DNA of 64,000 nucleotides from Streptomyces olivoverticillatus (GTDB lineage: Bacteria; Actinomycetota; Actinomycetes; Streptomycetales; Streptomycetaceae), in contig NZ_JACHJH010000004.1 of the NCBI RefSeq assembly GCF_014203555.1, positions 496,001 to 560,000 of the forward strand, written 5' to 3'. The translations under genes were made by a program, and so were the position numbers. This document shows, one piece after another, positions 10,560 through 19,471 of the stretch. The notes beneath the pieces are model-generated. The model worked only from the letters and a program-made list of their open reading frames with translations. It did no database searches and was not told the origin of the DNA. The stretch's first letter is position 1, and each line of letters starts with the position of its first letter.

Positions 10560-11894
10560 ATGGCTGCTGCATGGAAGGCCACGCTGGGCGGCCTTACGGT
10601 CTTGGCGTTGGTCGCGGGTGCGGTCGGCTGTTCCGGAGGAGACGGCACCGATTCCGGACAACCGGGCGCGGGTGATCCCAATATGGTCGATCGCCCGGCC
10701 CGTCTCATCGGTGACGGATCCACGGCCGAGACCGGTCCTCAGCCCAAACAGCCCCGGCCGCGGCGCATGGCGCCCGGCGAAAAACCACCGCAGTTCGTCG
10801 TCTTTTCGTGGGACGGGGCAGGTGAGGACGGCCAGAAGCTGTTCTCGCACTTCCGCGCGGTCGGCAAGAAATACCACGCGACCATGACGTACTTCCTCAG
10901 CGGCGTCTACATGCTCCCCATGGGGAAAAGGAAGCTCTACGAACCACCCAGGCATTCGCCCGGCGCATCCGACATCGGCTTCAACAACGTCAAGGGCGTC
11001 AGGGACACCCTGGTGCAACTGCGCGGCGCCTGGCTGGACGGCAACGAGATCGGCACCCACTTCAACGGCCACTTCTGCGGCCCCGACCGCGGGGTCGGCA
11101 CCTGGTCGGAGGCGGAGTGGACGAGCGAGATCCGGCAGGCCGAGGCCTTCGTCAGGCGCTGGAAGACCAACACGGGCCTGAAGAGCGAGCCGCCGCTGCC
11201 CTTCGACTACGGCAAGGAACTGGTGGGCGGGCGAGCCCCGTGCCTGGAGGGGCAGCACAACCTCATCCCAGCAGCCAAGGCCATGGGCTTCCGCTACGAC
11301 GCGAGTTCCGTGGGCGGGAGGCAGATGTGGCCCCGCAAGATCCGCGGCATCTGGGACTTCCCCCTCCAAGACATCCCCGTGCCCGGACGGGATTTCGAGA
11401 CGCTGTCCATGGACTACAACTTCCTGGCCAACCAGTCCGGGACGACCAGGGGCGATCCCGACCAGCGCGACGCATGGGGCGAGCAGATGCGTGACGGCCT
11501 GCTGGCCGGGTTCAAGCGCGCCTACCACGGCAACCGCGCCCCGCTGTTCGTCGGCGATCACTTCGAGTCCTGGAACGGCGGCACCTATATGCGCGCCGTC
11601 GAGAGCGTCATCAAAAAGGTGTGCGGCAAAGAAGGCGTGCGCTGTGTGTCCTTCAAGCAGCTTGCGGACTGGCTGGACGCACAGGACCCCAAAGTCCTGG
11701 CCAAACTGCGCAAGCTCGACGTCGGTGAGGCCCCGAAGCAGGGCTGGGCCCGCTTCACCGGACCCCACCCTGTGGAGCGGGCCACCGCCAGGCGGGCGGC
11801 CGGCAAGGACGACGCCCACAAGAAGGACACGGCGAAGGGCGGAGCCAAGCGCAAGGCGCTGAAGCGAGTGCGGATCAGGCCGGTTGCGGGGTAG
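10560..11894 (+). CDS. lipoprotein, polysaccharide-deacetylase-like fold
   Basis: A 444-residue exported protein. The N-terminus is a lipoprotein signal with lipobox AGAVGC. After a proline/basic linker, PQFVVFSWDGAGEDG and EIGTHFNGHFCG resemble the NodB motifs (Asp and the H-x3-H pair) that bind the metal in polysaccharide deacetylases. A basic, Lys/Arg-rich tail (~residues 400-444) could contact cell-wall polymers. Start: ATG 10560 with AGGTGG upstream. The 3' end overlaps the convergent ATPase gene by 20 bp. The fold is moderately supported; the substrate (peptidoglycan, teichoic acid or an exopolysaccharide) cannot be told. Confidence 0.72.
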   Translation: MAAAWKATLGGLTVLALVAGAVGCSGGDGTDSGQPGAGDPNMVDRPARLIGDGSTAETGPQPKQPRPRRMAPGEKPPQFVVFSWDGAGEDGQKLFSHFRAVGKKYHATMTYFLSGVYMLPMGKRKLYEPPRHSPGASDIGFNNVKGVRDTLVQLRGAWLDGNEIGTHFNGHFCGPDRGVGTWSEAEWTSEIRQAEAFVRRWKTNTGLKSEPPLPFDYGKELVGGRAPCLEGQHNLIPAAKAMGFRYDASSVGGRQMWPRKIRGIWDFPLQDIPVPGRDFETLSMDYNFLANQSGTTRGDPDQRDAWGEQMRDGLLAGFKRAYHGNRAPLFVGDHFESWNGGTYMRAVESVIKKVCGKEGVRCVSFKQLADWLDAQDPKVLAKLRKLDVGEAPKQGWARFTGPHPVERATARRAAGKDDAHKKDTAKGGAKRKALKRVRIRPVAG

Positions 11895-12867
11895 CCAGCA
11901 GGCGCTCGTCCAAGACGAAGGAGGGGTCGACCTGGGCCGCCAGGTCGGCGTCGGCCTTCGCGTTGCCCCAGCTCTCCGCGTTCTTGAGGTGGAAGTGCAC
12001 CATCTGCCGGGTGTAGCGACGCCAGTCGCGCCGGTCGTAGGAGCTGTCGGCGCTCCTGTGCAGGGTGCGCAGCGCTTCCCGGTTGGTCTCCTCCAGGAGC
12101 TCGAAGCGGGGCGGGCGGCCCTTCTCCATGGCACGCACCCAGTCGGAGTGGCCCACCGTGGTGAGCAGGTCCTCGCCGATCTCGGCGCGCAGGAAGTCGA
12201 GGTCGTCGGCGCCTTGCACTTTGTTGCCCACCACCTTCAGGGCGATGCCGAAGTCCCGCGCGTACTCCTTGTACTGGCGGTAGACGGAGACGCCCTTCCG
12301 GGTGGGCTCGGCAACGAGGAAGGTCATGTCGAAGCGGGTGAACATCCCGGAAGCGAAGGAGTCGCTGCCCGCGGTCATGTCGACGACCACGTACTCGCCG
12401 GGGCCGTCGACGAGGTGGTTCAGGCACAGCTCCACCGCACCGACCTTGGAGTGGTAGCAGGCGACGCCGAGGTCGGACTCGGTGAACGGCCCGGTGGCCA
12501 TCAGCCGCACCTCGGTGTCGTCGTCCAGCCGGACGGTACGGGCGCACGCTTCGTAGACCGGATTGTCCTCGCGGACCCGCAGCAGCCGTGAGCCTTCGCC
12601 CGGTGGCGTCGTCTTGATCATCGTCTCGGCGGAGGAGATGCGCGGGTTGGTGCCGCGCAGATAGTCCTTGATCAAGGGCAGCTGGGCGCCCATGGCGGGC
12701 AGTGCGGCGGTCTCCGCCTCGTCGAGCCCGAGCGCTGCGCCCAGGTGCTGGTTGATGTCCGCGTCCACGGCGATGAGCGGGGCGCGGCAGGCGGCGAGGT
12801 GGCGGATGAAAAGAGAGGACAGCGTGGTCTTGCCGCTGCCGCCCTTCCCTACGAAAGCGATCTTCAT
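11875..12867 (-). CDS. CooC/MinD-type P-loop ATPase
   Basis: A 330-residue cytosolic protein. MKIAFVGKGGSGKTTLSSLF is the deviant Walker A motif of the MinD/ParA/CooC group, and AVDADINQHLG is the switch-like segment that in CooC/NifH relatives follows the P-loop. CooC-type members help insert metals into enzymes, but no such client gene is visible here, so the role is open. The ATG at 12867 is used; GTG 12873 and TTG 12876 are also in frame. It is divergent from the Fic-like gene (101 bp apart) and converges with the lipoprotein gene. Confidence 0.75.
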   Translation of the reverse strand: MKIAFVGKGGSGKTTLSSLFIRHLAACRAPLIAVDADINQHLGAALGLDEAETAALPAMGAQLPLIKDYLRGTNPRISSAETMIKTTPPGEGSRLLRVREDNPVYEACARTVRLDDDTEVRLMATGPFTESDLGVACYHSKVGAVELCLNHLVDGPGEYVVVDMTAGSDSFASGMFTRFDMTFLVAEPTRKGVSVYRQYKEYARDFGIALKVVGNKVQGADDLDFLRAEIGEDLLTTVGHSDWVRAMEKGRPPRFELLEETNREALRTLHRSADSSYDRRDWRRYTRQMVHFHLKNAESWGNAKADADLAAQVDPSFVLDERLLATPQPA

Positions 12868-12968
12868 GTTCACCAAGAGTAGGTGTGAGGGTGCGCAAAG
12901 TGAGAGTCGTGAGTGAAGAGGACCACTCTTTCGAGGGGTGTAAGCCCGAAGTGCGTACTGTCTTACCC

Positions 12969-13790
12969 ATGAGTACGACAGCCGATCCGCTCGCCGCCCT
13001 GGGTTCCCTGCCGGGCGTAGCCGACTCCGTGGACTCCGTACGCAAGGCGGTGGACCGGGTGTACGGCCACCGGGTGATGCGCCGCCGCAGCAACGAGATC
13101 ACCTCCGAGGCGGCGCTGCGCGGCGCGCGCGGCTCGGCTGCGCTGTCCGGTGCCGATTGGGAGTTGGAAGAGGTGCGCCGCCGCACCGACTTCGGCAGCG
13201 AGGGGGAGCCGCGCACGGTGGGGGCGGCGCTGCGGCTGACCGCCGAGGCGGGGCAACTGCTGAGCGTATGGCGCCAGTCGCCGCTTCGGGTGCTGGCCCG
13301 GCTGCATCTGGTGGCCGCCGGCGGCGACCGGCCGGACGAGACGGTGGGGCGGCCGCGGCTGCCCGGCGAGCCGGTGGCGGAGCCGTTGGTCGGGCTGGCG
13401 CTGCCGGATGCGAATGAGGTCTCGGGGCGGCTGGAGGGTCTGGCGGGGCTGCTGATCGCTGGAAGCGAGGCGCCGGCGCTGGTGACGGCGGCTGTGGTGC
13501 ACGGGGAACTGCTCGCGCTGCGGCCCTTCGGCTCGTACAACGGTCTCGTGGCGCGGGCGGCGGAGCGGATCGTGCTGATCGGCAGCGGCCTGGACCCCAA
13601 GTCGGTCTGCCCTGCCGAGGTGGGCCACGCGGAGTTGGGCGCGGACGCCTATCTGACGGCGCTGGACGGCTATGTGTCCGGGACTCCCGAGGGTGTGGCG
13701 CGCTGGATCGCGCACTGCGCTCGCGCCGTTGAGCTCGGGGTGCGCGAGAGCACGGCGGTCTGCGAGGCGCTGCAGCGCGGCGCGGCCTGA
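12969..13790 (+). CDS. Fic-domain-like protein with degenerate active site
   Basis: A 273-residue protein. The segment LRPFGSYNGLVARA aligns with the Fic core HPFxDGNGRxGR, but the catalytic His is Arg and the second Gly-Arg part is lost. N-terminally, GSAALSGADWELEEV corresponds to the region that holds the inhibitory (S/T)xxxE(G/N) helix of Fic proteins, and the inhibitory Glu is also absent. It is therefore probably not an AMP-transferase. No Shine-Dalgarno sequence precedes ATG 12969, so the message may be leaderless. A longer in-frame start at 12885 lies in the divergent promoter region. The identification rests on my alignment of motifs. Confidence 0.6.
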   Translation: MSTTADPLAALGSLPGVADSVDSVRKAVDRVYGHRVMRRRSNEITSEAALRGARGSAALSGADWELEEVRRRTDFGSEGEPRTVGAALRLTAEAGQLLSVWRQSPLRVLARLHLVAAGGDRPDETVGRPRLPGEPVAEPLVGLALPDANEVSGRLEGLAGLLIAGSEAPALVTAAVVHGELLALRPFGSYNGLVARAAERIVLIGSGLDPKSVCPAEVGHAELGADAYLTALDGYVSGTPEGVARWIAHCARAVELGVRESTAVCEALQRGAA

Positions 13791-13832
13791 CCGCTCGCCC
13801 CTGTCGGGCCGAGGGTGCCGCCGTACAGGGTT

Positions 13833-13865
13833 GCGGCGGTACCGGTCTTGCCTTGGTACCGCCGC
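13833..13865 (+). terminator. hairpin after the Fic-like gene
   Basis: A perfect 11-bp inverted repeat (13833-13843 and 13855-13865) with an 11-nt loop, 43 bp past the stop. The rest of the 276-bp gap to the HAD gene shows no convincing gene. Confidence 0.65.
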
Positions 13866-14066
13866 TGGCACGTTCGCCGGGTTACCAGTGCGTGCACGAT
13901 GTTGCCCATCAGGTCGGGGACATTGCCCGCCACCTGGTGCGGCTGGCCCGTAATCGACGGGTCGGCGTCGCGTGGGTGCCCGACGTTCATGCGCGGTCCG
14001 TGGGGCCTTGGTGCGTGAGGGGCGTCCTCCCGGATGTCCCTGGTCTCGCGGGCCGTCAACTCATTT

Positions 14067-14966
14067 CTACTCCTGTCCGCCGACAACCGGAAGTCCAAGC
14101 TTCACTTCTTTGTCTTTAACGCTGAAAGCGGACAATACGGTCGAGGGGTTGCGGCGTCGGCTGGCGATCCAGACCAGCCCCGCGGTGGCGGCTGCCGCTC
14201 CGACCGCCGCGGCCGCGACCAGTGCCGGGCGTGAGGGCATGGGCAGTGACCGCACGCGCTGCTTGAGGCGTACCGGGCGGCTGAACGAGAGGACCGGCCA
14301 ATCGCGGGCGGCGGCCTCCCTGCGCAGTGCACGGTCGGGATTGACGGCGCGCGGATGGCCGACCGACTCCAGCATCGGGATGTCCGTGATGGAGTCGCTG
14401 TAGGCGTAGCAGCGCGTCAGGTCGTAGCCCTCCGAGGCCGCGAGCTCCCGGATGGCTTCGGCCTTGGTCGGCCCGTAGGCGTAGTACTCGACCTCGCCGG
14501 TGAACGCGCCCTTCTCCACGACCATGCGCGTGGCGACGACCCTGTCCGCGCCAAGGAGCGCGCCGATCGGCTCGACGACCTCCGCGCCCGAGGTGCTGAC
14601 GATCACCACGTCCCGCCCTGCCGCGTGGTGTTCCTCGATCAGTGAGGCTGCTTCGTCGTAAATGATCGGGTCGATGAGCTCATGGAGGGTCTCGGCGACG
14701 ATCTCCCGGACTTGCTGGACATTCCAGCCGCGGCACAGATCCGAGAGATATCGGCGCATCCGCTCCATCTGGTCGTGATCGGCGCCGCCGGCCAGGAAGA
14801 CGAACTGCGCGTACGCGGTACGCAGCACCGCACGCCTGTTGATCAAGCCGCCTTGGTAGAAGGACTTGCCGAAGGTGAGCGTGCTCGACTTCGCAATGAC
14901 CGTCTTGTCCAGATCAAAGAACGCGGCTGTCCGAGGCAAGGAGTGGTTTTCCACTCCGCCGAGCAT
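14067..14966 (-). CDS. HAD-IB family phosphatase with C-terminal membrane anchor
   Basis: A 299-residue protein of the SerB/CicA-like HAD-IB group. AFFDLDKTVI is motif I (nucleophile and acid/base Asp), VIVSTSGAEV is motif II, and the AYSDSITDIPML region is the motif III/IV acidic pair. Residues ~235-260 form a single hydrophobic helix followed by basic residues, so the enzyme may be anchored with the catalytic domain in the cytosol. ATG 14966 has GGAGGG upstream. It is divergent from the ssd/tad operon; the substrate is unknown. Confidence 0.85.
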   Translation of the reverse strand: MLGGVENHSLPRTAAFFDLDKTVIAKSSTLTFGKSFYQGGLINRRAVLRTAYAQFVFLAGGADHDQMERMRRYLSDLCRGWNVQQVREIVAETLHELIDPIIYDEAASLIEEHHAAGRDVVIVSTSGAEVVEPIGALLGADRVVATRMVVEKGAFTGEVEYYAYGPTKAEAIRELAASEGYDLTRCYAYSDSITDIPMLESVGHPRAVNPDRALRREAAARDWPVLSFSRPVRLKQRVRSLPMPSRPALVAAAAVGAAAATAGLVWIASRRRNPSTVLSAFSVKDKEVKLGLPVVGGQE

Positions 14967-15102
14967 AGGGGCCCTCCATTCGGCGTAAGCTGAGGCGTGT
15001 GGGTTTGCCTGAGAAGGCTCTCGGGTACACCATGGAAGTCACGGATCGTTCGCGACCGTGTCTAACCCGGTCCGACTCCTCCCCCCCCGAGTCGGCCGTG
15101 GG

Positions 15103-15137
15103 GACGACCCCCGCTCTCCCCCCCGGCGGGGGTCGTC
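15103..15137 (+). terminator. 12-bp GC hairpin in the tad upstream region
   Basis: Arms 15103-15114 and 15126-15137 are perfectly complementary (GACGACCCCCGC and its reverse complement) around an 11-nt C-rich loop. It could be an attenuator for the leader of the tad operon or an insulating terminator. No T-tract follows. Confidence 0.45.
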
Positions 15138-15301
15138 GCATGTCCGGATGCGTTTTGGGCATCGACATCGGGGCTTCTCCTCCCTCGTGCGCCCGGGCGG
15201 GCGCAATCGCACACCCCTTCTTACCTGTTACGCACGGTAATCGGTGTGCTGCTCTCCGGAAGTCACCGGTATAGGTGATGGGGATATTCACATCCGTTGA
15301 G

Positions 15302-15330
15302 TTGTCCACAGTTTTCCACCAAGATCCACA
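15302..15330 (+). promoter_or_regulatory. three phased DnaA-box-like 9-mers
   Basis: TTGTCCACA (15302-15310) matches the Streptomyces DnaA-box consensus exactly. TTTTCCACC (15312-15320) and AGATCCACA (15322-15330) follow, each separated by one base, giving a 10-bp period on the same DNA face. The cluster lies 88 bp before the ssd start. DnaA binding is inferred from sequence only. Confidence 0.5.
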
Positions 15331-15417
15331 CGATTTCCCAGTTCGTTGCACGGTGATTCCCCGCGAGTTCCGCGATGTTCGCGGATGCGAGAGCGCGTAG
15401 TGAGAGGGGAGGGCACC

Positions 15418-16527
15418 GTGACCGGATCCAAGGCATCCGATTGGCACGCTTCCGGGGAGGGAAGACAGCGCGGTCCGCTGATCGTCACGGAGGATGAAGG
15501 GCTGCTCGACGATCTTCTGCGGCTGTGCGCGGCCGCTGGGGCCATGCCCGAGGTCGCCCATGGGCTGCCCGCACGCAAGGAGAGCTGGGACGCCGCACCG
15601 TTGGTGCTGGTGGGCGACGACTGCGCGAGCCGGATGAGCCGCACGGCCCGGAGAGAAGGCGTGGTGGTCGTCGGCAAAGACCCCGACGACCCCGGCATCT
15701 GGCGCCGGGCCCTGGGGCTTGGCGCCCGCAATGTGGCGCTGCTGCCCGACGGCGAGGGCTGGCTTGTCGACCGGATCGCCGATGCGGTGGAAGGGGCGGG
15801 CGAGCCCGCTCTCACGGTGGGCGTGATCGGCGGCAGCGGCGGCGCCGGTGCGAGCACGCTCGCCTGTGCACTGGCTCTCGGCGCGGCCCGCGCGGGACGG
15901 CGCACGATGCTGATCGACGGCGATCCGCTGGGCGGCGGGATCGATGTGATGCTGGGCGGCGAAAGCGCCGAGGGGCTCCGGTGGCCCGCCTTCGCGGACT
16001 CCCGCGGACGGCTGGCCGGCCGGGCGCTGGAAGAGGCGCTCCCCGAACTCCACGCGCTGCGCGTTCTCAGCTGGGACCGGGGCGACTGCACGGCCGTGCC
16101 GCCGGATGCGATGCGTGCCGTGCTGGGCGCGGCGCGCAGGCGCGGCGGAGTGGTCGTCGTGGACCTGCCCCGCAGGGTCGACGAGCCGGCCGTCGAAGTG
16201 CTCGAACAGCTTGACCTGGGGCTGCTGGTGGTGCCCTCGGAGCTGCGGGCGGTTGCGGCGGCACACCGGATCGCCTCCGTGGTGCGGATGTTGCTCGGCG
16301 ATCTGCGGGTGGTGGCGCGCGGCCCGTTCGCCACCGGGCTCGACGGGCAGGAGATCGCCCGGCTCCTCGGGCTGCCTCTGGCGGGTGAACTGCCGCCGGA
16401 GCCGGGCCTGTCGGAGGCGCTTGCCGCCGGGCGGCCCCCGGGCGGCGGCGAGCGCGGACCGCTCGCCCGCTTCAGTGCCGGGTTCTGGGCCGACGCCCTG
16501 GCCGAGGGTGGAGGTGTGTCGGCATGA
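15418..16527 (+). CDS. ssd: septum-site-determining protein Ssd (CpaE/MinD-like)
   Basis: A 369-residue protein. The N-terminal ~120 residues resemble a receiver-like domain without clear phospho-acceptor residues. The C-terminal part is a MinD/ParA-like fold: VIGGSGGAGASTLACALALG stands where the deviant Walker A would be, but both lysines are missing, as I recall for mycobacterial Ssd. IDGDPLGGGIDVMLGG is the switch I-like segment. In actinobacteria this gene heads the flp-pilus locus and influences septation. GTG 15418 is chosen because GGGGAGGG precedes it; its stop overlaps tadA by ATGA. Confidence 0.85.
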   Translation: MTGSKASDWHASGEGRQRGPLIVTEDEGLLDDLLRLCAAAGAMPEVAHGLPARKESWDAAPLVLVGDDCASRMSRTARREGVVVVGKDPDDPGIWRRALGLGARNVALLPDGEGWLVDRIADAVEGAGEPALTVGVIGGSGGAGASTLACALALGAARAGRRTMLIDGDPLGGGIDVMLGGESAEGLRWPAFADSRGRLAGRALEEALPELHALRVLSWDRGDCTAVPPDAMRAVLGAARRRGGVVVVDLPRRVDEPAVEVLEQLDLGLLVVPSELRAVAAAHRIASVVRMLLGDLRVVARGPFATGLDGQEIARLLGLPLAGELPPEPGLSEALAAGRPPGGGERGPLARFSAGFWADALAEGGGVSA

Positions 16528-17684
16528 GCACCGCACTGTTGGATGCGGTGAGGCTGCGGCTGGCGGAGAGCGGAGCCGAGCCGACCCCCGCACGCGTCGC
16601 GGAAGCCCTCCGCCGGGAAGGACGGCTGCTGGGAGACGCCGAAGTGCTCGGTGTGGCAGCCCGGTTGCGGTCCGAGCTGATCGGCGCGGGCCCTCTTGAA
16701 CCGTTGCTCGCCCAGCCCGATGTCACCGACGTTCTGGTGACCGCGCCCGACCGGGTGTGGGTGGACCGGGGAGCGGGCCTGGAGCGGACCGACGTGGTCT
16801 TCCCCGATGCGGCCGCGGTCCGCGGGCTCGCACAGCGCCTGGCCGCCATCGCCGGGCGCAGACTGGACGACGCCCGGCCCTGGGTGGACGCACGGCTGCC
16901 GGACGGCACTCGCCTGCACGCCGTGCTGCCGCCCGTGGCCGTCGGCTCGACCTGCCTCTCCCTCCGGGTGGTGCGGCCTCGCGCCTTCGCCCTGGAGGAA
17001 TTGGCGGCCGCCGGGACGATTCCGCCCGGCGGCGAGCAGCTCCTGCGAGCTGTGCTGGACGCCCGGCTGTCCTTCCTGGTCAGTGGCGGTACGGGCAGCG
17101 GCAAGACCACGCTCTTGTCGACCTTGCTGGGGCTGGTTGCGCCGGACGAGCGGATCGTCCTCGCCGAGGACTCGGCCGAACTGCGCCCGGACCACCCGCA
17201 CGTGGTCCGACTGGAGACGCGGCCGGCGAATCAGGAGGGGACAGGCCTTGTCACCTTGAGGGATCTGGTGCGGCAAGCGCTGCGCATGCGCCCGGACAGG
17301 CTGGTCGTCGGGGAGGTGCGGGGCCCGGAGGTCACCGACCTTCTGGCCGCCCTCAATACCGGGCACGAAGGTGGTTGCGGCACGGTTCATGCCAATGCCG
17401 CGTCCGATGTGCCTGCCCGGCTGGAGGCGCTGGGCTCGACGGCCGGGCTCGACCGGGCCGCGCTGCACAGTCAGTTGGCTGCCGCGCTGTCGTTGGTGAT
17501 CCACCTCGTGCGGGATCACAGTGGCAGGCGGCGGGTCGCCGAAGTTCACGTACTGGACCGCGACCGAGCCGGGTTTGTGACGACCGTTCCGGCAGCAGTA
17601 TGGGGCGCGGAAGGGTTCGAGCAGGAGGCGGGCTGGGGCCGGCTGGCGGCGCTGTGCGAGCGCAGTGGCGGGGGTGTTCCATGA
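16524..17684 (+). CDS. tadA: TadA/CpaF-type pilus ATPase
   Basis: A 386-residue secretion ATPase expected to power Flp/Tad pilus assembly at the membrane. Walker A is SGGTGSGKTT with Lys194, then a Walker B region (RPDRLVVGEVRGPEVTDLL) and the His box GHEGGCGTVHANA. All motifs look intact. It starts at an ATG overlapping the ssd stop and ends by overlapping the tadB start (ATGA both times), so it is translated as part of one operon. Confidence 0.93.
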   Translation: MSTALLDAVRLRLAESGAEPTPARVAEALRREGRLLGDAEVLGVAARLRSELIGAGPLEPLLAQPDVTDVLVTAPDRVWVDRGAGLERTDVVFPDAAAVRGLAQRLAAIAGRRLDDARPWVDARLPDGTRLHAVLPPVAVGSTCLSLRVVRPRAFALEELAAAGTIPPGGEQLLRAVLDARLSFLVSGGTGSGKTTLLSTLLGLVAPDERIVLAEDSAELRPDHPHVVRLETRPANQEGTGLVTLRDLVRQALRMRPDRLVVGEVRGPEVTDLLAALNTGHEGGCGTVHANAASDVPARLEALGSTAGLDRAALHSQLAAALSLVIHLVRDHSGRRRVAEVHVLDRDRAGFVTTVPAAVWGAEGFEQEAGWGRLAALCERSGGGVP

Positions 17685-18592
17685 GCCCCTCGGTGCCCGT
17701 TGCGCAGGCTGTGCTCTGGGGCACGGCAATGCTCTGTGCCGCGGCGGCGGTTGCCGGACTGCAGATGCGTCCCGGACGAGAGGTGCGAAGGGCCAGGCTG
17801 CTGCTCGCCGGGGGAGGGGTGATCGGCTCCGGAGGCCCCGGGATTCCGCCGGGCATGGGGGAGTTGATCGAGCGGCTGCGGCGGCTGGGCCGGGAGAGAC
17901 GGGAGTGGATCTGCCTTCCGCTGGGCCTGGCGGTGGCGCTCCTGGGCCGGTCGGTGCTGCCGCTGATCGCGGGCGCGGTGGCCGTGCCGCTCGTACGACG
18001 GTGGCTGGCCGCGCGGCGACGGAAGCGCGAGCGGGAGCAGCGGGAGGCGGCCGTTATCGAGCTGTGCGGCACCGTCGCCGGAGATCTGCGGGCAGGTCGG
18101 CAGCCCGGCGAGGCCGTGGCGGGCATCAAGGATGCGGGGATGGGGCCCGGGTGGCCGGAGGTCTCGGCCGCCGCCAGATTCGGCGGTGACGTGCCCGACG
18201 CCTTGCGAAAGGCAGGCCGGCAGCCGGGCGCCGAGGGGCTCAACGGGGTGGCGGCGTGCTGGCGGGTCGCGGTCGACGGCGGCGCCGGACTGGCTGCGGG
18301 GCTCGAGCGGGTGGCCGCCGCCCTCGGCGCCGAGCGGGACCAGCGGGACGAGCTGGACGCCCAGTTGACCACCACCAGATCCACCGCCGTGATGCTCGCG
18401 GTCCTGCCCGTCCTCGCATTGCTGATGGGCGCCGCGCTGGGAGCCGCCCCCTTGCAGGTCTTGCTGCACACCCCTGCCGGGCTGGGCTGCCTGGTGCTCG
18501 GCGGGCTGCTCGAATCCGCGGGTCTCGCATGGACGCGGCGGATCGTGCGGGCTGCCGTCGGCGACGGCCCGGGAGAAGGGAAGGGCGAGTGA
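17681..18592 (+). CDS. tadB: TadB-like pilus assembly membrane protein
   Basis: A 303-residue type II secretion F-domain protein. Hydrophobic segments at the N-terminus, around LGLAVALLGRSVLPLIAGAV, and near the C-terminus (TAVMLAVLPVLALLMGAALG) flank a cytosolic domain with the pattern CGTVAGDLRAGRQPGEAV. It should form the inner-membrane platform with TadC. Its ATG overlaps the tadA stop and its stop overlaps the tadC start (GTGA). The longer frame upstream is the tadA shadow. Confidence 0.85.
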   Translation: MSPSVPVAQAVLWGTAMLCAAAAVAGLQMRPGREVRRARLLLAGGGVIGSGGPGIPPGMGELIERLRRLGRERREWICLPLGLAVALLGRSVLPLIAGAVAVPLVRRWLAARRRKREREQREAAVIELCGTVAGDLRAGRQPGEAVAGIKDAGMGPGWPEVSAAARFGGDVPDALRKAGRQPGAEGLNGVAACWRVAVDGGAGLAAGLERVAAALGAERDQRDELDAQLTTTRSTAVMLAVLPVLALLMGAALGAAPLQVLLHTPAGLGCLVLGGLLESAGLAWTRRIVRAAVGDGPGEGKGE

Positions 18593-19401
18593 GTGCGAAT
18601 GTTATCCACAGCCTGTGGGCGGCGTTCCTGGCTGTGACGGCGGCCGGATGCACAGCGGTGACGGGAAGGGCGGTCCGCAGAAAGAAAACGACGCGGCGGC
18701 GGGCGGCGTTGCTGTTCAGGCCGAAACGGCCTGTCCGGGCGATGAGGCCGGCAGAGTCGGCCGGGTCGGGGGGAAGGCTGCGGCGCGCCCTGTCCAGTAG
18801 GGGCAGGACGCCGGTCGTGCTTGTAGTGATCGCTGGGGCGGGGATCGTCGGACTCGTCGCAGGCGTGACCGGGTGCGTGTTGTGCCTGGTCGCCGTCTGC
18901 GGCGTGTGGCGGTGGAAGCGGAAGGCCGAGCGCACCGCGGGCGAGGTGTCGCCGGAGGCGGTGGGGCGCCAACTCCCCCTCGCGGCCGACTTGCTGGCTG
19001 CCTGTCTGGCCGCTGGGGCCGGGCCGCGTGAGGCGGCAGAGGCGGTTGGCAGCGCGCTCGGCGGACCCGTGGGCGAACGACTGGCCCAGGCGGCGGCTGA
19101 AGTACGGCTAGGTGCGGAGCCCGCCATGGCCTGGGGGCGCTTGGGCGGTCTGCGCGGTGCCGACGGGTTGGCGAGGTGCCTGGAACGGGCCCAGGCCACC
19201 GGTGTTCCGGCCGTGGAACCGATGTCACGCCTGGCGGTGCGGCTGCGCAGAGCCCAGGGCTGGGAGGCGGGCATACGTGCCCGGCGCGCGGGCGTGCTGG
19301 CGACGGCGCCACTGGGTCTGTGCTTCCTGCCCGCCTTTCTGACGGTCGGTCTGATGCCGGTGCTCATCGGGCTGGCGAGCCACCTGCTGAAGTCGCGCTG
19401 A
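18589..19401 (+). CDS. tadC: TadC-like pilus assembly membrane protein
   Basis: A 270-residue F-domain protein. An N-terminal helix (SLWAAFLAVTAAGCTAVTG), a second (PVVLVVIAGAGIVGLVAGVTG) and a C-terminal pair around LATAPLGLCFLPAFLTVG enclose the domain LPLAADLLAACLAAGAGPRE. The start is GTG 18589, overlapping the tadB TGA. It is shorter than proteobacterial TadC but normal for actinobacterial tad loci. The sequence TTATCCACA lies in its first codons and is treated as chance. Confidence 0.8.
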   Translation: MSANVIHSLWAAFLAVTAAGCTAVTGRAVRRKKTTRRRAALLFRPKRPVRAMRPAESAGSGGRLRRALSSRGRTPVVLVVIAGAGIVGLVAGVTGCVLCLVAVCGVWRWKRKAERTAGEVSPEAVGRQLPLAADLLAACLAAGAGPREAAEAVGSALGGPVGERLAQAAAEVRLGAEPAMAWGRLGGLRGADGLARCLERAQATGVPAVEPMSRLAVRLRRAQGWEAGIRARRAGVLATAPLGLCFLPAFLTVGLMPVLIGLASHLLKSR

Positions 19402-19471
19402 CGGCAGGCGAAGGCGAATGAATGTCCGGAAACGTGAACGTCTGGAATAGAAGCGGAACGGGGGAGCGGTC

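Larger units (their letters stand above)
14967..15417. promoter_or_regulatory. 451-bp divergent region before the tad operon
   Basis: A non-coding stretch holding three kinds of structure: a 7-bp hairpin at 15072-15095; a perfect 12-bp hairpin at 15103-15137; and a cluster of three DnaA-box-like 9-mers at 15302-15330. It must contain the promoters of the HAD phosphatase (minus) and the ssd-tad operon (plus), but I could not place them with confidence. A short plus-strand frame at 14999-15274 has no coding character. Confidence 0.55.

Noticed and set aside
13670..14098. Minus-strand 142-codon ORF between the Fic-like and HAD genes
   Set aside because: It overlaps the Fic-like coding end and the terminator hairpin, has no ribosome site and no recognisable domain.
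18602..18610. TTATCCACA, a perfect E. coli-type DnaA box
   Set aside because: It lies inside the first codons of tadC with no neighbouring box; one 9-mer in 64 kb is expected by chance.
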